A stretch of 64,000 nt of DNA, from NCBI RefSeq assembly GCF_000025285.1, contig NC_013741.1, forward strand, positions 992,001 to 1,056,000. Reading direction: 5' to 3'. The notes beneath the pieces were generated by a model that was given only the letters and a program-made list of their open reading frames with translations, did no database searches and was not told the DNA's origin. Of the stretch, positions 50,188 through 63,735 are shown piece by piece. Positions within the stretch are counted from its first letter, which is position 1; the number at the start of each line of letters is the position of its first letter. A program made the position numbers and the translations under genes. Source of the stretch: Archaeoglobus profundus DSM 5631 (lineage in GTDB: Archaea > Halobacteriota > Archaeoglobi > Archaeoglobales > Archaeoglobaceae).

Positions 50188-51246
50188 ATGAGGGAGAAGA
50201 TTCTCAAAGTGTTGAGAGATTACGATCTCGACGAGATAAAGATTGGAACTCTCGGAAGTCATTCCGCCTTAAACATACTTAAGGGAGCTAAAGACGAAGG
50301 TTTTGAAACGGTTTGCATCTGCAGACCAAAGGAGAGGATAATATACGAGAGTTTCGGTGTTGCTGACGAGATAATTGAAGTTGATGATTTTAAAGAGCTT
50401 TTAAATGACAGTTTTCAAGATAGACTTATAAAAGATAACGTCATTCTCATCCCTCACGGCTCTTTCAACGCTTACTTGGGTCAGTTAAACAAGATAAGAG
50501 TTCCGTTTTTTGGGAACAGGGAGCTTATGATTTGGGAAACTGACAGGTTCAAGCAGAGAAAGTGGCTTGAAATGGCGGGTTTAAGGATGCCGAGGAGTTT
50601 GAAGCCTGAAGAGATAGACGGAATCGCTATAGTCAAGTATCACGGTGCTATGGGGGGAAGGGGTTACTTTTTGGTCGCGAACAGGGATGATTTCTACAAG
50701 AAGTTCGAAAAGCTGAAAGCTGAGGGTTTGGTTGAAAGTTTGGATGATATAGAGATTCAGGAGTATATAGTCGGAGCAAATGTATACTTCTCATTCTTTT
50801 ACTCACCGATGAACGAAAGGGTAGAGTTAATATCGATAGACAGAAGGTATGAAGCAATTGACGGAATTGGTAGGATTCCAGCGGAAATTCAGATTAAATC
50901 GGGTGTTTTCACGAGCTATACGGTAATTGGGAACTTTCCAATTGTATTGAGAGAGAGTTTACTTGCAGAGGCTTTGGAATCGGCCAAAGCTGTAGTGGAA
51001 GTTTCAAAGGAGATCGCCTACCCAGGAATGGTTGGCCCGTTCTGCTTGGAAACTGTTTTCGATGACAACGCTGAGATGTACGTCTTTGAAGTTTCCGCTA
51101 GAATTGTAGCTGGAACGAATGTGGGGGTACCGATTTCTCCGTATTCCTACGTGCTTTGGGGAGAGAACATGTATATGGGTAGGAGAATTGCGAGGGAGAT
51201 ACGAGTAGCGATAGAAAAAGATGCTTTAGGTGAAATAATTTACTAA
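50188..51246 (+). CDS. purP: Formate-dependent AICAR ligase PurP (IMP synthesis)
   Basis: 352 residues, ATP-grasp fold. DEIKIGTLGSHSALNILKGA is the N-terminal AICAR-binding region, IAIVKYHGAMGGRGYFLVAN the ATP loop, and IQEYIVGANVYFSFFYSPMN plus FCLETVFDD and VFEVSARIVAGTNVG the metal- and phosphate-binding region. Archaeal PurP uses ATP and formate to formylate AICAR in purine synthesis. Alone on its strand, convergent with hypE. A second, diverged copy is at 61329. Confidence 0.9.
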   Translation: MREKILKVLRDYDLDEIKIGTLGSHSALNILKGAKDEGFETVCICRPKERIIYESFGVADEIIEVDDFKELLNDSFQDRLIKDNVILIPHGSFNAYLGQLNKIRVPFFGNRELMIWETDRFKQRKWLEMAGLRMPRSLKPEEIDGIAIVKYHGAMGGRGYFLVANRDDFYKKFEKLKAEGLVESLDDIEIQEYIVGANVYFSFFYSPMNERVELISIDRRYEAIDGIGRIPAEIQIKSGVFTSYTVIGNFPIVLRESLLAEALESAKAVVEVSKEIAYPGMVGPFCLETVFDDNAEMYVFEVSARIVAGTNVGVPISPYSYVLWGENMYMGRRIAREIRVAIEKDALGEIIY

Positions 51247-51260
51247 GCTCCCTCACTTAA

Positions 51261-52295
51261 CTAACACACCCTCGGAATGGGGTCGGCTGTCGGAGGTGGT
51301 AAAACCTTTTTAGTCCCTATTTCTGTCTCTACCACAACTTCTTCGAATTCGGAAGTAGCGTAACCTATTATTTCCGCATACTTCTGACCAGCTTTGTGCA
51401 GAGCTTTCAATACGTCCTCAGCCATATCCTCAACGACACCCATAACAACCTTTCCCTCATTTGCCATACTCAGGGGATCTAAGCCCAAAACTTCGCAAAA
51501 TCCTTTAACTTCCTCCCTTATGGGAATCCTTTCCTCTTCGATGTAAATTCCAACCCCACTCTTTTCAGCAAGCTCGTTTAAGGCGTTGGCTAAGCCACCT
51601 CTTGTCGGATCTTTCATAGCTGTGATGCCACCAACCTCCAAGGCTTCTTTAACGAACAGCCAGACTGGGTAGACATCGGACTGAACGTCTATATCAAAAT
51701 CAAACTCCCTCGAGAGCATTATTGCGACGGCATGATCTGCTACACATCCGCTAACTATTATGGCATCTCCCTCTCTTAAACCGCAATCCCTGACCCAGTT
51801 ATAGGGGTAATCCCTGTACTCCTTAACAACTGATATGTTGTGATCTAAAGCCGAATTTCTTATTCCAATTCCAGACGTGTTGGCTATTATTTCGACGTTT
51901 GCCGAGACTACTTTTGTATCACCCGTTATTAACTTTACGTCCAACTCCTTAACCCACCTCTCGACATCATTCATTATCTTCTCGAAATCACTAACCTTAA
52001 ATCCCTCCTGAATTATCAGAGCCAGGGACATTGCGTAGGGCTTCGCACCCATTACCGCTAAATCGTTTGCAGTGCCACACACGGCTAAACTCCCTATACT
52101 CCCACCCCTAAATATGGGTGGAGAAACTACGTAGGAATCCGTTGTGAATACGTAGCCGTCGAAATCTGAAGAATCGTCCATATCGGCAAGAGAAATTTCT
52201 CCAAGCCTATTATCACCGAATCTCGAAATTATGTGTTTCTTCAGGAACTCGGCCATGTACTTACCGCCGGCACCATCCTCCCTGCGGATCAGCAT
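51261..52295 (-). CDS. hypE: Hydrogenase maturation protein HypE
   Basis: 344 residues. DGAGGKYMAEFLKKHI opens the PurM/AIR-synthase fold, TTDSYVVSPPIFRGGSIGSL and KDPTRGGLANALNELAEKSG are its ATP-binding blocks, and the protein ends in PTADPIPRVC, the flexible tail with the C-terminal Cys that accepts the carbamoyl group and dehydrates it to thiocyanate. Donates cyanide to the iron of NiFe hydrogenase. Downstream of hypF on the same strand, 89 bases apart. Confidence 0.95.
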   Translation of the reverse strand: MLIRREDGAGGKYMAEFLKKHIISRFGDNRLGEISLADMDDSSDFDGYVFTTDSYVVSPPIFRGGSIGSLAVCGTANDLAVMGAKPYAMSLALIIQEGFKVSDFEKIMNDVERWVKELDVKLITGDTKVVSANVEIIANTSGIGIRNSALDHNISVVKEYRDYPYNWVRDCGLREGDAIIVSGCVADHAVAIMLSREFDFDIDVQSDVYPVWLFVKEALEVGGITAMKDPTRGGLANALNELAEKSGVGIYIEEERIPIREEVKGFCEVLGLDPLSMANEGKVVMGVVEDMAEDVLKALHKAGQKYAEIIGYATSEFEEVVVETEIGTKKVLPPPTADPIPRVC

Positions 52296-52384
52296 GGTGT
52301 TGATTAGATATGTGACTATTAATTGTTTCCTCAGACCAGGTATGCTTCATCACAATTCAGGAGTCCGACGGCTCATCATCGGCT

Positions 52385-54646
52385 TTAAAGATTGTTCAAG
52401 AACTTCCCTATATAAGCCTGACCAAAGCTTATGCCGTTGTCACCGCATGCAACCTTTTCGTTTACGTAAACATCTACGTGCTCTTCAATCAGAGGAATGA
52501 AGTAGGAGTTAAAGCACACGCCACCACTCGCAACTACGGGATAATTGTAATCTTTAACGATTTCAGCAAATCCTTCAGCCAGATACTTCATGACCTTGTA
52601 GGCTATCTTACTTTTGCTCTCGCCCTCCAAATATTCTTCCATGCAATTCGCAATGAAATCCGAAATCCTTATGACTCTCACATCACCCGACTTCACATTA
52701 AACTCTTCATCAACGTAGGGCTTTGAGTAAACGCTGTCTTCTCTAACTACATCTATTCTCGGTTTAACTTCACATTCAAAGGGTTCAACAACACTTTCCA
52801 GCTTCATCGCAGGCTCTCCCTCGTAAGTTCTTTCGAAGCAGATCTTTAGCATGGCTGAGACGGCATCCAAAACTCTACCCATCGATGTTGTAGCTATGCC
52901 AGTTTCGTGGAAACTCTCAAATATCTCAAAGCTTTCCCCCTTTCTCAAATACTTCTCATAGCCATCGAGAAGATCCAGCCTCTTTGCGTTGTAAAGTAGA
53001 GAAAACAGAACCCTTAAGGGGTATTTCGTTGCCAAATCACCACCTATTAACCTAAACCTCTCAAGTCTTCCCACTCTCTTGAAAGTGCCCCTCTCAAAGT
53101 CTATCAGCAAGACTTCTCCTCCCCAGATCGTGCCATCGAAACCGTAACCGACTCCATCCACAGTTATGGCTATAGCCTTGTCTATTCCCCTCTCAGCCAT
53201 CACGGAGAGAGCATGGGCAAAGTGATGCTGGACTTTGTAAAGCGGGATGTTGAGCTTTCGCGAAAGCCTTTCAGCGAAGTTAGTCGTGTTGTAAAGAGGA
53301 TGCAAATCGCATGCGATGTACTTCGGCTTTAAATCAATGAAATTCGTGAAGAAATCAACAGCCCTCTTGAAGAATTCGTTGAACGTCTTGAAGTTTGCCG
53401 TGTTACCTATGTACTGCGAAACTATGGCTTTTCCATCTTTAACCAAAGTTATCGAATTGTAAAGTTCCGCACCAACAGCCAGTCCATCCAAACATCCTTT
53501 AAGCTCTATAACTTTGGGAACAAATCCTCTCGATCTACGAATTATCAGCCTTCTCCTTCCAACGAACTTTATAACGGAGTCATCTACTCTGTTGTGTATC
53601 TTCAGATTGTGCCTGAGATAAGCATCCAGCTCTAAGCTAAAAACGCCGTCATCTATGTACATCGGTTCACCGGGCTTGTTTGCGGAAGTCATCACAATAA
53701 AATCCGATTTGAGGTAGTTAAAGAGGATGTAGTGGAGAGGAGAGTAGGGGAGCATGACTCCGATTGTGTTGAGATAAGGAGCAACTGCAAAGAATTCGTT
53801 GGGATTCCTCTTCTTAAGAACGGTTATAGGTCGAATGTAGCTGGTCATCTCCCTCTCTTCATCCTCGCTGACGTAAGCAACCTTCCTAACAACTTCCAAG
53901 TTTCTTGCCATGATCGCAAAGGGTTGCTGAGGTCTTCCAAGTTTGTCTCTCAGCTTGAAAACTACATCATCGTCTGTTATGCATGCTATATGATATCCAC
54001 CGATTCCCTTGATAGCTACCATCCTACCCTCGTCTATCAATTCGGCAGCTCTAATTATCGCATCGAGACCTTTGATTATCCTGCCACCGTAAATTAGCTC
54101 GTATTGAGGCCCACATTTTGGGCAGGCTATGGATTGGGCGTAGTATCTCCTATCAAGGACGTTCCAATACTCCTTTTGACATTCATCGCATAACGGAAAC
54201 TCGTTGAAGGTTGTGTTTTCCCTATCGTAAGGAAGCTTTATCGCCACAGAAAAACGTGGTCCGCAGTCCGTGCATGAGATAAAAGGATAAAGGTATCTTC
54301 TGTTTTTTGGATCGAAAAGCTCCTTGAGGCAGAATTTGCATAACGCCACATCGGGAGGTGGTAGAGATAATCCTCCCTTCTTACCTCCGCTCTTTTCGAT
54401 TACAAAGTCGTTAAAGTTTAGATCGGGAATTTCCTCAACTTCAACTTCGTGAATCTCGGCAATTGGTGGTTTTTCCTCCTTTAAACGCCTTATAAACTCG
54501 TCAACGTTCCTGTCTATTACAATCTCGACACAACCAGTTCCCGTGTTCTTGACGTAACCCTTCAAATTCATCGACTTTGCCAACCTGTAAACGAAAGGTC
54601 GAAATCCTACGCCTTGAACTATACCTCTAACGGTTATTCGATACAC
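52385..54646 (-). CDS. hypF: Carbamoyltransferase HypF
   Basis: 753 residues, full length. Domains: acylphosphatase (1-88; RGIVQGVGFRPFVYRLAKSM), zinc fingers with four Cys pairs (CKFC, CTDC, CDEC, CPKC; about 105-185), YrdC-like (190-370), and a C-terminal Kae1-like carbamoyltransferase (HHFAHALSVMAE; VDGVGYGFDGTIWGGE). Transfers carbamoyl from carbamoyl phosphate to the HypE cysteine. No hydrogenase structural genes are in the window. Confidence 0.95.
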   Translation of the reverse strand: MYRITVRGIVQGVGFRPFVYRLAKSMNLKGYVKNTGTGCVEIVIDRNVDEFIRRLKEEKPPIAEIHEVEVEEIPDLNFNDFVIEKSGGKKGGLSLPPPDVALCKFCLKELFDPKNRRYLYPFISCTDCGPRFSVAIKLPYDRENTTFNEFPLCDECQKEYWNVLDRRYYAQSIACPKCGPQYELIYGGRIIKGLDAIIRAAELIDEGRMVAIKGIGGYHIACITDDDVVFKLRDKLGRPQQPFAIMARNLEVVRKVAYVSEDEEREMTSYIRPITVLKKRNPNEFFAVAPYLNTIGVMLPYSPLHYILFNYLKSDFIVMTSANKPGEPMYIDDGVFSLELDAYLRHNLKIHNRVDDSVIKFVGRRRLIIRRSRGFVPKVIELKGCLDGLAVGAELYNSITLVKDGKAIVSQYIGNTANFKTFNEFFKRAVDFFTNFIDLKPKYIACDLHPLYNTTNFAERLSRKLNIPLYKVQHHFAHALSVMAERGIDKAIAITVDGVGYGFDGTIWGGEVLLIDFERGTFKRVGRLERFRLIGGDLATKYPLRVLFSLLYNAKRLDLLDGYEKYLRKGESFEIFESFHETGIATTSMGRVLDAVSAMLKICFERTYEGEPAMKLESVVEPFECEVKPRIDVVREDSVYSKPYVDEEFNVKSGDVRVIRISDFIANCMEEYLEGESKSKIAYKVMKYLAEGFAEIVKDYNYPVVASGGVCFNSYFIPLIEEHVDVYVNEKVACGDNGISFGQAYIGKFLNNL

Positions 54647-54695
54647 AAGAATGTTTAAGAAGTTAAGAGTATATAGAGTTTGAGTTTTTGCTCAA

Positions 54696-57745
<3,050 letters not shown>

Positions 57746-57813
57746 TTTCACCTGCCCCAGATTGGGGCATCAACCCTTCCCCGACGACTTTCATCGCCGG
57801 GTGCATGTAATAA

Positions 57814-57887
57814 TGGACTCGTCGGGATTTGAACCCGAGGCCTCCGCCTTGCAAAGGCGGCGCTCTACCAGGCTGAGCTACGAGCCC
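57814..57887 (-). tRNA. tRNA-Ala (UGC)
   Basis: 74 nt between 16S and 23S, the normal archaeal position. Acceptor stem GGGCTCG / CGAGTCC with one G-U pair, D arm AGCTCAGCCTGGTAGAGC, anticodon arm CCGCC-TTTGCAA-GGCGG with anticodon TGC, and T arm CGGGTTCAAATCCCG. Discriminator A; CCA not encoded; no intron. Confidence 0.97.
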
Positions 57888-57889
57888 AT

Positions 57890-59499
<1,610 letters not shown>

Positions 59500-59629
59500 A
59501 TCTTGGGCGTGCGCCTTTGCACGCCCTCACCACCTATACCGCGGGTGGGAACTCTACCCCCCATCCTGGGCTTTACGCCCTGTCGGGGTCCTTGCCGGAC
59601 CCGCGGTTACTACATGTGTTTGCAATTTC

Positions 59630-59703
59630 AAGATTTATAAGGCTTGTGCTCAAGCCTTTCAGATGTGTTCAAGCCCTAGAACCGACGGATATATAAATCT
59701 TTT
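59630..59703. promoter_or_regulatory. rRNA operon promoters and divergent PHP-gene promoter
   Basis: On the minus strand two TATA boxes precede the rRNA operon: CCTTATAAATC (59642-59632) and GATTTATATATCC (59700-59688), giving starts near 59607 and 59665. The outer box read on the plus strand (GGATATATAAATC) is placed to drive the PHP gene, with a start near 59715-59717. One box can therefore serve both directions. Confidence 0.55.
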
Positions 59704-59751
59704 GTGTGAGTTGCGTTAAATACAAAAATTATTGCTTTGAGTTCAAAATTG

Positions 59752-60393
59752 ATGATAGATCTACATGTTCACTCGGTGTTTAGTGACGGTGAATTGATAC
59801 CATCTGAAATTGTGAGAAGGTGTGCGGAGATAGGATACGAGGGTGTTGCGATAACAGACCATGCGGACTTCTCAAACATTTCATCAATACTAAAATCACT
59901 TGAGAAACTAAAGGACGTGAGAGACGACTACGAAATCCCCGTGTTAATTGGAGTAGAGATAACGCATGTTCCGCCTAAACTAATAGGTAAAGCTGTGGAG
60001 ATGGCTTGGAAGGAGGGTGCAGAGATTGTGGTGGTCCATGGAGAAACGATAGTCGAACCTGTTATGGAAGGAACTAACTACTATGCTGTTCAGGAAGAGA
60101 TAGACATCTTAGCTCATCCCGGATTAATTGATGTGAAGACTGCTGAACTTGCAAAGGAAAATGGAATATACCTAGAAATTACTACGAGAAAGGGACATTG
60201 CTTAACCAACGGGCATGTAGTTAAAGTAGGAACTTATGTAGGATGCAAATTCGTCTTAAACAACGATGCACATAGCCCGGGCGATTTCGTAAGTGTAGAG
60301 CTTGCAGAAAAGATATTAAGAGGTGCTGGGATAGAGGATACCAAAGAAGTTTTTGAAAATTCGAAGAAGATAATGAAAAAGAGGTTGAAGTGA
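59752..60393 (+). CDS. PHP-domain phosphoesterase
   Basis: 213 residues from ATG 59752; TTG 59737 is an alternative. IDLHVHSVFSDGELIPSEIV holds the first metal-binding His pair, VAITDHADFSN the second, IGVEITH the third, then VVVHGE, ILAHPGLID and NNDAHSPGD complete the metal sites of a histidinol-phosphatase-like PHP protein. It is short, with no extra domains. Substrate uncertain. Divergent from the rRNA operon. Confidence 0.85.
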   Translation: MIDLHVHSVFSDGELIPSEIVRRCAEIGYEGVAITDHADFSNISSILKSLEKLKDVRDDYEIPVLIGVEITHVPPKLIGKAVEMAWKEGAEIVVVHGETIVEPVMEGTNYYAVQEEIDILAHPGLIDVKTAELAKENGIYLEITTRKGHCLTNGHVVKVGTYVGCKFVLNNDAHSPGDFVSVELAEKILRGAGIEDTKEVFENSKKIMKKRLK

Positions 60394-60429
60394 GCAAAAG
60401 ACTTAAGATACGTATAGATACGTATTGAC

Positions 60430-61332
60430 ATGGAAAAAAGAAAGCTCCAAGTCGTCGGTGGCTCGAGTTATATGATAAGTTTACCTAAGAGCTGGGTTAA
60501 GCGAAATAACCTCAAGAGGGGCGATGAAGTAATTCTCATTGAATTTAACCAAAGCTTGAAGATAGTTCCACCGTATAGCCGTGAGAATAAGATAACCGTT
60601 AGGTTGCCGAAGATGGATGAAGGATATATAAAGCACTTCTTTTACAGTCTTTACATACAAGGAGTAGATGAAATCGTTGTCGAGAATGTAGATGGAGAAT
60701 CAATAAAGAAGATAAGAGAATGCATAAAAAATCTTGTTGGAATGGAGGTAATCGATGCTAATTCGAACAGAGTAGTTCTCAAATGCCTTACTACATCGTT
60801 TAACGTTAAAGAAGCAATAAGAAGGCTCTGTCAAATAGTATTCGATATGTTCGAGAACATAGAACAGATTTTAAACGACAAAACAACATCTGAAACTGTT
60901 AAAAAACTTGAGGAAGATGCCGATAGATTTTACATTCTCGCACTGAGAATGATCTACAAAAACGTGTTCGAATCTTCAAGTATTGATGAATTAGTTGTAA
61001 ATATCGAATCGAGAGCGATTGCAAAGTTGCTTGAAGAGATTGCAGACTCTCTCTACGACATCTCAATAGACTACTACTTCTGCGGCGAGTTCTTTGAAAT
61101 ATTTCGAAATTTGAAAAAACTGTTCAATATAGCTGTTGATGTCTACTTCAGAGGGGACACGATTATGAGCAGAAACCTAATAGATATGGCAACCACAATC
61201 GAAGAAAACATTCTCTCTCTAAAAGAAAAATCCTACTGCGAGATTGGCCCCCTGCTTGAGATATGTAGATATATAAAGTCCATGGGTGAGATGACTTTTA
61301 ACACTGCTATATGTAGAGAGGTGAGATCATGA
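60430..61332 (+). CDS. AbrB-PhoU fusion regulator (phosphate uptake regulator type)
   Basis: 300 residues. Residues 1-45 (RKLQVVGGSSYMISLPKSWV, KRGDEVILIEFN) are an AbrB/SpoVT DNA-binding domain. Residues about 105-300 are PhoU-like helices (LCQIVFDMFENIEQIL; ADSLYDISIDYYFCGEFFEI). In archaea this fusion is linked to phosphate-dependent control of gene expression. A TATA-like AAGATACGTATAGATACG lies just upstream. Its stop overlaps the next start (ATGA), tying it to the PurP paralogue. Confidence 0.85.
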   Translation: MEKRKLQVVGGSSYMISLPKSWVKRNNLKRGDEVILIEFNQSLKIVPPYSRENKITVRLPKMDEGYIKHFFYSLYIQGVDEIVVENVDGESIKKIRECIKNLVGMEVIDANSNRVVLKCLTTSFNVKEAIRRLCQIVFDMFENIEQILNDKTTSETVKKLEEDADRFYILALRMIYKNVFESSSIDELVVNIESRAIAKLLEEIADSLYDISIDYYFCGEFFEIFRNLKKLFNIAVDVYFRGDTIMSRNLIDMATTIEENILSLKEKSYCEIGPLLEICRYIKSMGEMTFNTAICREVRS

Positions 61333-62459
61333 TAACCGATAAGGTGAGGAAGTTGGTTGAGGATTACAGGGATGTAACGATCGGTATATTCGGTTCCCAC
61401 TCAGCAAAAGAGATCGGAATGTCTGCAAAGGCTTGGGGATTTAAGACGGTTGTTGTTGTTCAGAGGGGAAGGGATAAGCTCTACACAAAGTACAATCGCT
61501 GGCTCTACGATGAGTTCATAATTCTCGATCGCTTCAAAGACATGATAAACGACGAAGTTCAGGAAAAGTTGAGAGAAATGAACACGATATTCATTCCGAA
61601 TAGGAGCTTCGCAGTTTACGTGGGCTATGACGAAATAGAAAAGAAATTTGAAGTTCCGATATATGGTAACAGATTCCTTCTAAGGGCTGAAGAGAGAAAT
61701 TACGAGAGAGGGCAGTACTACCTCCTTAAGAAAGCTGGTATAAGGATTCCAAAGGAGTTTAAATCGCCAGAGGAGATTGATCGCTTGGTGATTGTTAAAG
61801 TCCAACAAGCTAAGAATCCTTTAGAGAGAGCTTTCTTCTACGCAAACTCACCAGAGGATTACTACAGACAGGCTGAGGAGCTCATAAAGGCTGGTGTTAT
61901 AGATGAAGAAGGTTTAAAGAATGCGAGGATCGAGGAATACGTTCTAGGTGCCAGATTCAACGCAAACTTCCACAGCTACGCTTTGAAGGATGTATTTGGC
62001 GACTTCGATTTTGTCGGTTTTAGTGATAGAAGACAGGTAAATCTTCAGGGATTCTTGAATCTACCAGCTAAAGATCAGCTCAAAATAAATGTTCCAGTGA
62101 AAAACGAGGAGATAGGGCACTTTGGAGTTACGATGAGAGAAAGTAAGCAGGACATGGTTTATGAGACTGCAGAGAAGTTCATAAGGACTTGCGAAAAGGA
62201 GTATCCGCCTGGCATAATTGGACTCTTCGGATTGCAAGGTGCAGTTGCCTACTCACCAGAGGACGATACTAAGCTCGAGTTTGTAGTTTTCGACGTGTCT
62301 ATGAGAGTTCCCGGAGATCCCTGCATAGGACCAACATCACCAGAAATGAGAAATCTCAGCTTGAAACACGGAGTAAGGATTGAAGATCCGCTGGATCTGA
62401 CGATGATGGAGATAAAAAGAGCTTTAACTGACGGAAGATTGCCAGAGATAGTAACTTAG
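61329..62459 (+). CDS. PurP paralogue (ATP-grasp, PurP2-type)
   Basis: 376 residues. VTIGIFGSHSAKEIGMSAKA, VPIYGNRFLLRAEERNYERG, LVIVKVQQAKNPLERAFFYA, VLGARFNANFHSYALKDVFG and FVVFDVSMRVPGDPCIGPTS parallel PurP but with altered ATP-loop residues: the GGRGYF stretch of the other copy is replaced by NPLERAFF. Related second copies occur in several archaea and their function is not settled. Overlaps the AbrB-PhoU gene by four bases and converges on the DUF655 gene with a four-base overlap. Confidence 0.8.
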   Translation: MITDKVRKLVEDYRDVTIGIFGSHSAKEIGMSAKAWGFKTVVVVQRGRDKLYTKYNRWLYDEFIILDRFKDMINDEVQEKLREMNTIFIPNRSFAVYVGYDEIEKKFEVPIYGNRFLLRAEERNYERGQYYLLKKAGIRIPKEFKSPEEIDRLVIVKVQQAKNPLERAFFYANSPEDYYRQAEELIKAGVIDEEGLKNARIEEYVLGARFNANFHSYALKDVFGDFDFVGFSDRRQVNLQGFLNLPAKDQLKINVPVKNEEIGHFGVTMRESKQDMVYETAEKFIRTCEKEYPPGIIGLFGLQGAVAYSPEDDTKLEFVVFDVSMRVPGDPCIGPTSPEMRNLSLKHGVRIEDPLDLTMMEIKRALTDGRLPEIVT

Positions 62460-63034
62460 AGTGTGAACAGCTTGTACTTCGTATTAGGATTTTGAAGCTC
62501 GTAGATTATACGCTGAACAATGCACTTAACAGGATCTATCTTAATTCTTTTTGCAATATCTTCAAAACTCTTGAAAGGTTCTTTCTTCCTTTCCTCAATT
62601 ATCGCCCACATAGTCTTCTTCCCTACCCCGGGTAAAAGCTCGAGCTGATGAAGCTTTGTAGTTATGGATTCTGCTTTGTTAAAAAATTCTACAAATCTAT
62701 CTTCCTGTTGCTTAACTATTTGCTCGAGAACGTAGGGCAACTCAGATTTTGCCGTAGCGGTTAACTCCTCGTATCTCAATCTTCTCTTTATCTTGTTAAC
62801 AACATCCCTCTGCATTAAGTCCTTACCTATATAGACTCTATCTCCGACGAGGGGATTTTTATCTTTCTTAACACTAACTTCCAAGAGCGTAAAGAACTTC
62901 TCACCAACAACCTGAGCCAGAGGCTCCCTCTTATGCAAGGGTCTCTTATCATCGGGATGACCGTAGGGCAGGAAGTCCAATACGTAAGCATAATCTTCAA
63001 GCTTCTCCTTATCGATCTTCCTGCCCTTCTTCAT
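62456..63034 (-). CDS. DUF655 family protein (helix-hairpin-helix)
   Basis: 192 residues from ATG 63034, preceded by GGTGATCAA; the upstream open part overlaps rpoF. YAYVLDFLPYGHPDDKRPLH is the family opening (small OB-like strand set), and LELLPGVGKKTMWAIIEERK is a helix-hairpin-helix, suggesting RNA or DNA binding. Archaeal and conserved next to RpoF and L21e, so probably connected with translation or RNA processing. Confidence 0.88.
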   Translation of the reverse strand: MKKGRKIDKEKLEDYAYVLDFLPYGHPDDKRPLHKREPLAQVVGEKFFTLLEVSVKKDKNPLVGDRVYIGKDLMQRDVVNKIKRRLRYEELTATAKSELPYVLEQIVKQQEDRFVEFFNKAESITTKLHQLELLPGVGKKTMWAIIEERKKEPFKSFEDIAKRIKIDPVKCIVQRIIYELQNPNTKYKLFTL

Positions 63035-63038
63035 TTGA

Positions 63039-63386
63039 TCACCTATATTTATTAATAACATCCAAAATTTGTTCGATCTCTTCAGGAGTTAGCGTAATCT
63101 TCTCCTTAGCGTATATTATCCTAACTTCATCTGGGATTCGAGGCATGATATCGACAAGCTTGACAGCAATCTCCTTGTTGGGGACTTGCGGAAGCTTTAA
63201 CAATTCCTCAACTAACTCTTTAGCTTTATCAGCTGGCAATCTTGCAAATGTCCTGAGATGCTTTAGAGCTCTTCTAGTCTCAAATAAGAGCTCAGCTCTC
63301 TTCTGCCTCTCCTCTGCTATCTTCTCCATTAACTCTTTAGCCTCGGCTATTGTTATGTAATCAAACTCCTTAACTTCTTTGAACAT
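63039..63386 (-). CDS. rpoF: RNA polymerase subunit F (Rpo4)
   Basis: 115 residues from ATG 63386, eight bases after GGAGGTG. Helical HRDC-like protein: EFDYITIAEAKELMEKIAEE, RALKHLRTFARLPADKAKEL, PDEVRIIYAKEKITLTPEEI. Pairs with Rpo7 to form the polymerase stalk that binds emerging RNA. Its TGA stop lies inside the ribosome site (AGGTGATC) of the DUF655 gene, so the two are co-translated. Confidence 0.9.
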   Translation of the reverse strand: MFKEVKEFDYITIAEAKELMEKIAEERQKRAELLFETRRALKHLRTFARLPADKAKELVEELLKLPQVPNKEIAVKLVDIMPRIPDEVRIIYAKEKITLTPEEIEQILDVINKYR

Positions 63387-63407
63387 GAAAAACACCTCCA
63401 AAAAAAG

Positions 63408-63701
63408 TTAAGATTTTTGAGGCTTGAGATGTTCAGGTCTTACAAAGAGTGTCTTGTAGGAGTTGCCATCTCTAACTCTTACTAGGTAAGCCCTTCCCCT
63501 CTGTCCTATCACAACTCCAGTCCTACCCTGAAACCTTGGATGGGGCATTCCCTTGTGAACGGCTGGATCAATATCGATGTGAACTCTGTCTCCAACCTCA
63601 AACGTCTGCAAGGCTCTACTGATCTTTATCCCTTTCTCCCTTATCTTCTTTCTGAGCTTTCTTCCAGATTTGAACCTGAAGCCGTGAGACTTCCAACCCA
63701 T
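63408..63701 (-). CDS. rpl21e: Ribosomal protein L21e
   Basis: 97 residues, full length. [40 protein letters not shown] and [20 protein letters not shown] form the SH3-like fold of the archaeal/eukaryotic L21e family. A GGGGGG stretch precedes the ATG. It leads the L21e-rpoF-DUF655 group and follows a partial gene upstream by 34 bases. Confidence 0.95.
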   Translation of the reverse strand: MGWKSHGFRFKSGRKLRKKIREKGIKISRALQTFEVGDRVHIDIDPAVHKGMPHPRFQGRTGVVIGQRGRAYLVRVRDGNSYKTLFVRPEHLKPQKS

Positions 63702-63735
63702 CTACATCCCCCCTTCTCCCTGACCCTACATGTAT

